7,050 nt of DNA. It comes from Mariprofundaceae bacterium. GTDB lineage: Bacteria; Pseudomonadota; Zetaproteobacteria; Mariprofundales; Mariprofundaceae. The notes beneath the pieces were generated by a model. The model did not search any database and was not told the origin of the DNA. It worked only from the letters and a program-made list of their open reading frames with translations. The translations under genes and the position numbers were made by a program. Position 1 is the stretch's first letter; the number at the start of each line of letters is the position of its first letter. Location of the stretch: the NCBI GenBank assembly GCA_030950825.1, contig JAUZQT010000123.1, forward strand, positions 1-7,050, read 5' to 3'. Below are positions 1-5,850 of the stretch, piece after piece.

Positions 1-122
1 GTGTTTTTGTTCAGCATGAAGGCGCAAAAAGCGAAGCATAGCCTGCTATGTAAGCTTTTTTGCAACGCCCATGCTGGGCAAAAAGACAAGCATGAATTGC
101 GCAAGTTATTTAATTCCCGCTC
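1..122. repeat. Long imperfect palindrome, MITE-like or intergenic repeat, cut by window edge
   Basis: Bases 1-87 fold back almost end to end. Bases 1-17 pair with 71-87 (16 of 17 positions, two of them G-T). Bases 21-24 pair with 66-69, 26-32 with 54-60, and 36-41 with 46-51, around a loop at 42-45. The stretch 88-122 contains the palindrome TTGCGCAA (97-104) and probably pairs with sequence beyond the left edge, so the full element would be longer than what is seen. No ORF of note lies in it. The size and self-complementarity fit a non-coding dispersed repeat or a MITE. That it is repeated in this genome is inference, because only one copy is in the window. The right boundary (about 120-125) is set by where ankyrin coding sequence begins. 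Confidence 0.65.
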
Positions 123-476
123 CTTAACACCTTACAGAAACTTTTAAACCATGCTGTCGATATCAATATAGTCGATAGCAAACAGAACACGGCCTTACAT
201 TTAGCGACAAGGCATGCGCACCTTCACGCCATGCGTTTACTCATCAAACATGGCGCAAATTTAGATGCCCAAAATGACTTCTTATCCACACCACTGCATT
301 TAACTGAAAAAAATATCGATACCATCCGGATACTTTTAGAGTCTGGTGCCAATCCAAATATTCAAGATAAAGACTGGGATTATCCGTACTATTTTGCTTT
401 TTATGGCTCAATGATCCGAGCGTTAACTGAGCTGTATATCAAATATGGTGCAAAACTAAAGCTTGTCGATCAGTGA
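114..476 (+). pseudogene. Ankyrin-repeat protein, 3' fragment, 5' end lost at the repeat
   Basis: The frame encodes ankyrin repeats, which are protein-binding helix pairs with no enzymatic role. Consensus pieces are visible: NTALHLA (about 186-206), LLIKHGANLDAQN (about 237-275), TPLHL (about 288-302) and LLESGANPNIQDKD (about 333-374). The first ATG is at 231, giving 81 residues, but that start falls in the middle of a repeat helix and has no Shine-Dalgarno sequence before it. The same frame stays open upstream to a TAA at 111-113 and encodes good ankyrin sequence from about 123 onward (LQKLLNHAVDINIVDSKQN). There is no ATG, GTG or TTG between that stop and 231. The homology therefore begins where the palindromic repeat ends, which suggests a gene truncated by insertion or rearrangement. 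It could still be expressed as a short protein from 231. It is the only plus-strand coding remnant and converges on the DUF457 gene. Confidence 0.65.
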
Positions 477-498
477 GCTCTTCGCAGCGCCTTTTTCA

Positions 499-1182
499 TT
501 ATTGACTGTTCAAGTGTGTCAATATTGCAAACATATTATGGCTTAGCTCTTCCAAAACATTTGGCATAGGCAAGTATAAAAAACCAATCAATACGGCCGA
601 ATAAAGCACGCAATATGCAGGCCAAGAAGCAGGGGAGATCAGGGTAAGTGCGCTACCAAAAGAGCCCTTAATCTGGCCATTCAGTAAATCCACACTCGAT
701 ATTTCATCTAAAAGAAGGTGCAATATATAACCCGCACACACAAAAGCCGCTGCTAGCCATGAAAACAGCAATGTCCACATAAAAACATATTGCCCTATGC
801 AGAGCGTTGCCAAGCCAAATAACAAGGCAGCTGGCACAGAATGGAATAAACCTCGGTGTACCGTTATTTGTTTAAACAAGGGAATAATGAGGCAGTACAT
901 CAATAAGACAGCAGCACAAAGATAAGCAATCAGGTGCAGGAGTGGCGATGATCCTACTAAAATGATAATCAGAAACATAACTGCGAGGGTGATTATTCGA
1001 AACATCCAGCGTATGGGGATGGAGTGATCTGAATCAATATCTGGCAATAAACCAGCCATGGCACCCAATATAAATAATATACTGGCATCCATGACTGGCA
1101 AAGAGAAGTATGACGTGCAAACAACCGTTGCAAAACATGAAGCACCAGTAGAGACCGCTATATGTGTGTTAAAATTCGCCAT
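499..1182 (-). CDS. YdjM/DUF457-family inner-membrane protein, putative metal-dependent hydrolase
   Basis: A 227-residue multi-pass membrane protein. The family signature (YdjM, PF04307, 'LexA-binding inner membrane-associated putative hydrolase') is clear: an N-terminal His at residue 7, LLPDIDSDHS at 45-54, HRGLFHS at 109-115 and a late HLLLDE with His155 and Asp159. These His and Asp residues are thought to form a metal site facing the membrane. Hydrophobic segments lie at about 30-47, 63-78, 82-103, 116-130, 133-158 and 190-205. The substrate is unknown; family members are only predicted hydrolases, and E. coli YdjM is SOS-controlled. I see no LexA box upstream here, so that regulation should not be carried over. 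The ATG at 1180-1182 gives the family-like N-terminus, but its nearest AAGGA lies 16 bases upstream, so initiation may be weak or leaderless. The gene is 189 bases downstream of the TPR gene and is probably a separate unit. Confidence 0.85.
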   Translation of the reverse strand: MANFNTHIAVSTGASCFATVVCTSYFSLPVMDASILFILGAMAGLLPDIDSDHSIPIRWMFRIITLAVMFLIIILVGSSPLLHLIAYLCAAVLLMYCLIIPLFKQITVHRGLFHSVPAALLFGLATLCIGQYVFMWTLLFSWLAAAFVCAGYILHLLLDEISSVDLLNGQIKGSFGSALTLISPASWPAYCVLYSAVLIGFLYLPMPNVLEELSHNMFAILTHLNSQ

Positions 1183-1371
1183 TATATTGTACGTCTAATC
1201 CTTTCAATACCAACATGAGAGAAATGAGCTGATGAGGTTTTTTCAGCCTGTGATAGATGTTTCATAGCATGGGATGAAAAAGTTTCATCTGCGTTAAAAA
1301 AGGTCACAGTTGAGACTATGCTCTTGATTGCGCTTATGATACGAATTCAGGCTTTATTATTTCCGAGGCTC
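1183..1371. other. 189-base intergenic region with a TTTCAT/ATGAAA hairpin
   Basis: It separates the TPR gene from the DUF457 gene, both on the minus strand. It holds a perfect 7-bp stem with a 3-base loop (1273-1279 with 1283-1289). A further TTTCAT at 1260-1265 can pair with the same ATGAAA at 1274-1279, so two alternative folds are possible. I see no convincing GC-rich terminator after the TPR gene. A weak minus-strand promoter match lies close to the DUF457 start: TTGGTA, 16 bases, TACAAT, with the second hexamer at 1186-1191. It would start transcription almost at the ATG. Confidence 0.4.
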
Positions 1372-2016
1372 TTAATGCATACGTTTCTGAGCTTTTTTTA
1401 ATTTTACAGCGGCTTCAACCTTGCGTCCCTTTGAATAAACAGGGCGAGTTTCCACATCAGGAAGATCAATCACCTTTTGGAAATATTCCACTGCCTTCTT
1501 ATATTCTTTCTCTTCAAACCAATAATCGCCCGCAAAATAATTAGCGTCCATGTCATTGGGAGCTATGCGCAAACCTTTGTTCAAGTATTCCAAAGCAGTA
1601 TCATCATCACCAAAACCAATGGGCCAACCTGGTGTCATATAATAAAAGCTTCCCAACGAAGTATAAATGGCACCATTTAAAATGGTTGCATCTATTTTCT
1701 CAGCTTTCAGCAATAAATCACGCGCTTCCTCCATCAAGCTCAAAGCACCAAAACCACCCTTGGCTCCTGCATACGTTGATTTAATAATAGCCTCCCATAC
1801 CAAAGGCTCAGGTTTATCTGCATACTTGATTGACCAAGCATGTGCCTTTGCAACGAGTGCTTTAAATGCTTCTTCTTTTTGTTTGTCAGGCACCTCATAA
1901 TTGATGTGTGCCCACTCATGCTGCAATTGCACCAGCGCACTTGATGATCCAAGCTCGCTTGCCTGAGCCAGCCCGACAAAAAATAAACCACATATCGCCC
2001 ATACAATATTTTTCAT
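1372..2016 (-). CDS. Exported TPR-repeat protein, last gene of the ligase/diiron-oxidase operon
   Basis: The 214-residue product starts with a Sec signal peptide: Lys2, a hydrophobic core at 5-17 and a likely cut after Ala19 (AQA). It should therefore act in the periplasm; no lipobox Cys is seen at the cleavage site. The mature part is helical. Two tetratricopeptide repeats are recognisable at about 136-153 and 157-186 (AGDYWFEEKEYKKAVEYF), with weaker helices at 45-110. A Pro/Gly motif, TPGWPIGFGDD (128-138), lies just before the first clear TPR. TPRs bind proteins or peptides, and related TatT-like periplasmic TPR proteins bind small lipophilic ligands, so a chaperone or carrier role for the operon's product is possible but unproven. 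A good AGGAGT at 2022-2027, five bases from the ATG, supports the start. It follows the SDR gene after 53 bases with no evident terminator. Confidence 0.8.
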   Translation of the reverse strand: MKNIVWAICGLFFVGLAQASELGSSSALVQLQHEWAHINYEVPDKQKEEAFKALVAKAHAWSIKYADKPEPLVWEAIIKSTYAGAKGGFGALSLMEEARDLLLKAEKIDATILNGAIYTSLGSFYYMTPGWPIGFGDDDTALEYLNKGLRIAPNDMDANYFAGDYWFEEKEYKKAVEYFQKVIDLPDVETRPVYSKGRKVEAAVKLKKAQKRMH

Positions 2017-2021
2017 TCTAT

Positions 2022-2027
2022 ACTCCT
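2022..2027 (-). promoter_or_regulatory. Ribosome binding site of the TPR gene
   Basis: AGGAGT on the minus strand, five bases before the ATG at 2014-2016. It is the strongest Shine-Dalgarno sequence inside the operon, so this last gene may be translated independently of the overlapping upstream genes. Confidence 0.7.
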
Positions 2028-2069
2028 ATTAGCCCGCATTATTCACAAATTCGGGTTCGATCTCTGTAC

Positions 2070-2855
2070 TTATTTCAAAAATATTTTTGCAATTTTATTT
2101 TGTCCAGCCAAAGCTTTATCAACCAAACGCGGTAACAACGCATTTACCCGCACAAAAAGTGATTCAGGGAAGCCCAAATACCAATCTTTTTTACCTGATT
2201 CAATGGCTTGAATGATTTTATTTACAACCATCGTAGGCTCATCCATATTCATACCTGTTGCTTCACCCATTTTCATGATTTTATCATCATTCATTGGAGT
2301 TTTCACAGCACGTGGTGCAATATAAGTAACTTGAATATCCGTCTCCGCCAATTCACGACGCAATGCCTCAGAAAAACCTCGTAAAGCAAATTTACTTGCT
2401 GAGTAACTCGAAAACCAAGCAAAGCCAATAGAGCCAAAAATCGACCCTACATTAACAATTGTGCCTGAATTATGTGCCAAAAAGCTGGGTAATAAAGCAC
2501 GCGTTAACAACATAGGCGCCAACACATTCACACGCATCATCATCTCAATGTGTGCAGGATCCTGCTCTGAAAAATCCGTAAAACTGTTAAGTCCTGCAAG
2601 GTTAATGAGCATATCAACTTGTCCCAAATGCTGCTGACACACGTCTACCGCAGTAGCGCAGCCATCAATGGATGATAAATCAGCTGCAACTGGGTAGATA
2701 ACACCCGATAGTCTCGCACACACCACCTGCAATGCGTCAGCATTGGCATCAACCATGGCAATTTTAGCACCAGCCTTCGACAGCTTGTCCGCTAAAATAG
2801 AGCCCATACCACCAGCAGCACCCGTTAAAATAATACGCTTATCTTTTAAATTCAT
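2070..2855 (-). CDS. Short-chain dehydrogenase/reductase (SDR), classical type
   Basis: A 261-residue cytoplasmic oxidoreductase with all classical SDR marks. The Rossmann glycine motif TGAAGGMG is at 11-18. Asp36 ends strand beta-2 and favours NAD(H) over NADP(H). Asp59 lies in the ADL adenine pocket, and the NNAG motif appears as NLAG (85-88). The catalytic tetrad is Asn110, Ser138, Tyr151 and Lys155 (YSASK). The C-terminal 35 residues (FPESLFVRVNALLPRLVD) are amphipathic and could lean on a membrane or on a hydrophobic substrate. The likely reaction is carbonyl/alcohol interconversion on the acyl-derived substrate made by the neighbouring ligase and diiron oxidase; the substrate itself is inference. 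The ATG overlaps the TGA of the diiron oxidase gene by four bases, with AAGGGA seven bases upstream inside that gene, so the two are probably translationally coupled. Confidence 0.92.
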   Translation of the reverse strand: MNLKDKRIILTGAAGGMGSILADKLSKAGAKIAMVDANADALQVVCARLSGVIYPVAADLSSIDGCATAVDVCQQHLGQVDMLINLAGLNSFTDFSEQDPAHIEMMMRVNVLAPMLLTRALLPSFLAHNSGTIVNVGSIFGSIGFAWFSSYSASKFALRGFSEALRRELAETDIQVTYIAPRAVKTPMNDDKIMKMGEATGMNMDEPTMVVNKIIQAIESGKKDWYLGFPESLFVRVNALLPRLVDKALAGQNKIAKIFLK

Positions 2856-3526
2856 GAGGCTATCCCTTGATCAGCAGTCACTAGGGGCAAAGCACGAAAA
2901 ATATCGCCATACAACTTATAAAATATTTTTGCAGCATGCAATACTGCCTGCTGATCATGCCCATCTTCTAGCTTATTCATTAATTTTTCGTAAAATTCTA
3001 CATGCCCCACATCCAATGATCCATGCGAAGTCAAATAAGAAAAAGCCTCTTTTGGCAAAGCCAATGTTTTTTTAATGTTTTCCGCAGCATGGGTTGCCAA
3101 GGCGACACTCGTGCCTTCTAATACCAATACCATACCAAAAAAACCAACTGGATTTTTACGTGCAATAGTGTCGTACGCATAAGCAACCATCAACTCTGTT
3201 TCCACGAGTGGCATGCCTGCACGCACAAGCTCCTTATCTTTTCCTGTCACGGAAATATCATTTAAGATCCATTCTTGGTGCCCCATTTCTTCTTCAATAT
3301 ATTCCCCTAAAGCCGCACGCAGCCATTCCAAACGCTCTGGCAAGCATCCACCACAAGCCATCAATAAAGGAACAGTATGCTTCACATGATGATAAGCCTG
3401 CACTAAAAATGCCTGATAACTTTCCAGCGACAATACTCCAGCCACGCCCTGCTGAATAAAAGGAATCGCCAACATCGCATTGCGCTCTGTTGCTGTTTCT
3501 GCAATTAACGTATCATAAAAACTCAT
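2852..3526 (-). CDS. Heme-oxygenase-like diiron oxidase (HDO), 'iron-containing redox enzyme / TenA-like'
   Basis: A 224-residue all-helical protein of the heme-oxygenase-like fold, usually mislabelled a TenA family regulator. Candidate metal ligands match the HDO pattern known from UndA and CADD. These are a His-rich helix at 45-50 (YHHVKH), EEMGH with Glu80 and His83 (E-x2-H), Glu137 in VLEG, and the H-x3-D-x2-H motif His168, Asp172, His175. Known HDOs activate O2 at a diiron site for decarboxylation, desaturation, C-C cleavage or N-oxygenation. With a ligase directly upstream, an activated or free acyl chain is the plausible substrate (inference). A frame extension back to 3805 would overlap the ligase by almost 300 bases and lacks family homology. 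The ATG at 3524-3526 follows GGGGGAAAGT and begins at MSFYDTL. An ATG at 3536-3538 is a minor alternative. The gene overlaps the ligase by 14 bases and the SDR by four. Confidence 0.88.
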   Translation of the reverse strand: MSFYDTLIAETATERNAMLAIPFIQQGVAGVLSLESYQAFLVQAYHHVKHTVPLLMACGGCLPERLEWLRAALGEYIEEEMGHQEWILNDISVTGKDKELVRAGMPLVETELMVAYAYDTIARKNPVGFFGMVLVLEGTSVALATHAAENIKKTLALPKEAFSYLTSHGSLDVGHVEFYEKLMNKLEDGHDQQAVLHAAKIFYKLYGDIFRALPLVTADQGIAS

Positions 3527-5033
3527 ACTTTCCCCCATACTCTTTCTTATATATATCCAATAAACCCTGATGATAATGGCGCTCAATAAATGTTCGGCGC
3601 GGGCGGCCAGTTCCTGTCCATTGTCCATTTGCAATGGAGAACGGCTGATCCACCACAAGCCAGTGATGCACCTGTGCATAATCTGGCAAGCGCTGATTTG
3701 CAGATTCAAATGCCGCTTTAAGGTTTTCTGCATCAAAACCTTGGCGTACACACACCACAGCCACATTAAACGACCTTGCTTCACCAAATACACAACTCTG
3801 TGCAATCGCAGCTTCTATATTTAATTCTCGCTCCACCCATTCAGGTGATACATTACGACCAAAGGAGGTGATGAAAATGTGTTTTTTACGACCCTTAATA
3901 TACAAAAAACCATCATCATCCAAGTGACCAATGTCACCTGTGGCCCACACTGCATCCTCATTTGTTGGATCGCCCAAATAGCCTGAAAAAAACGCGCCTT
4001 TCAACAGAATTTCACCGTCGTCAGCAAAGCATATTTGAACATGTGGCAGCACACGACCAACACTGCCTCGTTTATTATATTCAAGGGTATTCAGCGCCAC
4101 AACACTGGCAGCCTCTGATAAACCATAACCTTCATATACAGGCAAATTCAACTGTGCCGCTTGCGCCAACAAATGCTCCGATACTGGTGCGCCACCCACT
4201 GCAATATAGCGCAAATCAGCGGGCTTAGGTATACCCAATTTAATGCCTGCCAATAAAGCCTGTAACATTTGCGGAATCATCACACAGCTGGTGGCTTTCG
4301 ACTTCAATAAAGCACCCGTAAAGCGGTCAATATCTAGGCCTGAAGACCCTTGCATGCCAATATTTTCTAAGCCAGGCAAACATACCGTTGCTCCTGCCAA
4401 CAATGGTACATACATACCAGCGATATTCTCCAACAACGTGGCATAAGGAAGTAGGCATAAGTGCCGATCATCTTGGCAAGCATGGGTAGCTTTGAGCAAA
4501 GATAATGCAACGTCATCCATTAAATCCTGACTTAAACAAACGCCCTTAGCATCACCTGTAGAGCCTGATGTATAGGTTATTTTTTGTACACCTAGAGGTA
4601 AATCTTGGCATAAAGATGGCCGCAAGCGATAAACTTGTAAAGATTCACCAGCCAGCTCCCAGCCTGGCAATACTTCGTAATCCACACCCGAAAGTTGTAG
4701 TGTGTTTTCAGCAGCATCCCCTAGATTGGAGATGAAAAAATCTGCGCTGCTACTTTGCAGTGCATGCTGAACTTGCGACGGAGAGAAAAATAGAGGCACA
4801 GGAATGACAGAAGTAGCACACTGAATGCAAGCCAAATCGACAAGCAATACTGCAGGCGTGTTGTCCATAAGAATGGCGACACGTGTGGCCTTCTGAAATT
4901 GCAAAAGCTGCGCCGCATGATCCATAAATTCTATAAGTTGCGCATAAGTAAGGTGAGAATCACTGCCTTGAATAGCTACTGTGTCAGCATGGCTAAAGGC
5001 ATGCTCAGTCACTGCCTTCAATATCAAACTCAT
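3513..5033 (-). CDS. AMP-dependent acyl ligase (long-chain acyl-CoA synthetase-like)
   Basis: A 506-residue member of the ANL superfamily, which activates a carboxylic acid with ATP to an acyl-adenylate and then usually a CoA or carrier thioester. The P-loop A3 motif YTSGSTGDAKG is at 154-164, A4-like PQM at 254-256, A5 YGLSEA at 303-308, A7 ATGD at 364-367 and the hinge A8 motif GRKKHIFITSFGRNVSPEWVE from 381. The closest class by motif style is long-chain fatty acid CoA ligases (FadD15/FAA-like), although the protein is shorter than the roughly 600 residues typical of them. Oddity: in the C-terminal A10 motif the usual catalytic Lys is replaced. TGRPRR (475-480) carries Arg477 where TGK-x-x-R is expected. 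Start: the ATG overlaps the TGA of the hemolysin-family gene by four bases and has no clear Shine-Dalgarno sequence, so it is probably coupled. It ends 14 bases inside the diiron oxidase gene. The acid substrate is unknown. Confidence 0.93.
   Translation of the reverse strand: MSLILKAVTEHAFSHADTVAIQGSDSHLTYAQLIEFMDHAAQLLQFQKATRVAILMDNTPAVLLVDLACIQCATSVIPVPLFFSPSQVQHALQSSSADFFISNLGDAAENTLQLSGVDYEVLPGWELAGESLQVYRLRPSLCQDLPLGVQKITYTSGSTGDAKGVCLSQDLMDDVALSLLKATHACQDDRHLCLLPYATLLENIAGMYVPLLAGATVCLPGLENIGMQGSSGLDIDRFTGALLKSKATSCVMIPQMLQALLAGIKLGIPKPADLRYIAVGGAPVSEHLLAQAAQLNLPVYEGYGLSEAASVVALNTLEYNKRGSVGRVLPHVQICFADDGEILLKGAFFSGYLGDPTNEDAVWATGDIGHLDDDGFLYIKGRKKHIFITSFGRNVSPEWVERELNIEAAIAQSCVFGEARSFNVAVVCVRQGFDAENLKAAFESANQRLPDYAQVHHWLVVDQPFSIANGQWTGTGRPRRTFIERHYHQGLLDIYKKEYGGKYEFL
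3527..3536 (-). promoter_or_regulatory. Purine-rich ribosome binding site that decides the diiron oxidase start
   Basis: GGGGGAAAGT lies directly before the ATG at 3524-3526 and inside the last codons of the ligase gene. It favours this ATG over the long upstream extension of the frame. The next upstream ATG (3536-3538) touches the G-run and has no Shine-Dalgarno sequence of its own. Confidence 0.55.
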
Positions 5034-5695
5034 GCAGGCTTACGCTCTTTTTGTTGTTCTAAAACACGCTGCCATTGTAGCCCCAAATCACGGGATTTTT
5101 TCATTATTTCGCGGCAGCCAAGTGGAAATTTATGGCTTACAACTTCTAAAACACGGTAAGTCATGCGTAAATCTGCAGCACGTATCATGGGTTTATGATC
5201 ATAATAACTTCCCCAAGCAATACGCTGATCAGTAGATAGTTTTTGCGGATCGGCAACACCCAAATCTACATATCTCAACCCCAAACGTCGAAATCCATTG
5301 GCTAATTTTGGAACAACAGTCACAACACCCCATTGGTAACCTGCACCAAACAAAAAAGATACCAGTGCAATAATGATATCACGCCCGCCACCAGGCCCTG
5401 CTTCGGCAAGGTTTCCTACTTCTACAATGAGATCGCGAGAAACTGTTTGGCCGATTTTATGCGACAAGGCATAATCAACAGACTCACGCAAATACTGCTC
5501 AACGAACAAGCTCCCAGAAGTTGCCTCTTTGTAGCCAGCTACAGAATAACACGCTCCTGTTTGACCATAGCGCAAACGAATCAAATGCGGCATAAAACTC
5601 TGAACACAAGCCCCATACTCCCGAGCAAACACATCATGAATAAAGGCCTCAGCCTGTTCTCGATCATGGTGCCCAGGGTGCAATACATCAAGCAT
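5030..5695 (-). CDS. Thermostable hemolysin family protein (T_hemolysin), probable GNAT-like acyltransferase
   Basis: A 221-residue protein matching the family named after Vibrio delta-VPH (T_hemolysin, PF12261). Family features are LFVEQYL at 63-69, EVGNLA at 92-97, PGGGRDII at 101-108, an LxRLGLRYVDLG block near 136-146 and WGSYYDHKP at 161-169. There is no signal peptide and no membrane segment, which fits poorly with a secreted hemolysin. The EVGNLA strand followed by a glycine-rich turn and helix resembles the core of GNAT acetyltransferases and acyl-homoserine-lactone synthases (E-x-x-R/N-L-A, then the acyl-CoA loop). I therefore infer an acyl- or aminoacyl-transfer role using the product of the ligase next door. 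It is the first gene of the five-gene series, with a 155-base leader region. AAGGGG, five bases before the ATG at 5693-5695, supports the start. The TGA overlaps the ligase ATG by four bases. Confidence 0.87.
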   Translation of the reverse strand: MLDVLHPGHHDREQAEAFIHDVFAREYGACVQSFMPHLIRLRYGQTGACYSVAGYKEATSGSLFVEQYLRESVDYALSHKIGQTVSRDLIVEVGNLAEAGPGGGRDIIIALVSFLFGAGYQWGVVTVVPKLANGFRRLGLRYVDLGVADPQKLSTDQRIAWGSYYDHKPMIRAADLRMTYRVLEVVSHKFPLGCREIMKKSRDLGLQWQRVLEQQKERKPA

Positions 5696-5850
5696 ATCTA
5701 CCCCTTATGAAAACTCAGCCAACACATATTTTTCGTTCAGAAGAAAAAACACCGTAGTCAAAACCATGTCAGCACATTGTTTGTTTACATGTTGGATCTA
5801 GCCTGAATAACAAATAGAGAGAAGAATAACCGCGTTAAATTAAATGAACC
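5696..5850 (-). promoter_or_regulatory. Leader region of the five-gene operon, promoter only weakly supported
   Basis: This 155-base AT-rich gap separates sspA from the operon and must carry the operon promoter unless the genes are read through from sspA. No GC-rich terminator follows sspA. The best minus-strand match is TTGTTA (5808-5813), 18 bases, TGTAAA (5784-5789), four of six bases in each box. A TTGACT lies further downstream but has no acceptable -10 at the right distance. CATGT (5765-5769) and ACATG (5787-5791) form an inverted pair that could be an operator, but it is short and may be chance. The ribosome binding site AAGGGG is at 5701-5706. Confidence 0.35.

Noticed and set aside
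477..498. Bidirectional terminator between the ankyrin remnant and the DUF457 gene
   Set aside because: A short T-run is present, but no stable stem precedes it on either strand.
1183..1371. LexA (SOS) box upstream of the YdjM-like gene
   Set aside because: I looked for CTGT-N8-ACAG. CTGT and CACAG occur, but not at the required spacing or order.
1477..1900. Plus-strand ORFs antisense to the TPR gene, and similar antisense ORFs elsewhere
   Set aside because: They lie wholly inside well-supported minus-strand genes, have no recognisable domains and no ribosome binding sites.
3527..3805. N-terminal extension of the diiron oxidase frame to give 317 residues
   Set aside because: It overlaps the intact ligase by nearly 300 bases, has no family similarity, and a purine-rich ribosome binding site precedes the ATG at 3524-3526.
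5730..5760. TTGACT as a -35 box for the operon
   Set aside because: No TATAAT-like hexamer lies 16-18 bases downstream; the bases there read GAACGA.
5765..5791. Inverted CATGT...ACATG as a LuxR-type operator
   Set aside because: The five-base arms 17 bases apart do not match a lux box, and no LuxR-type gene is in the window.
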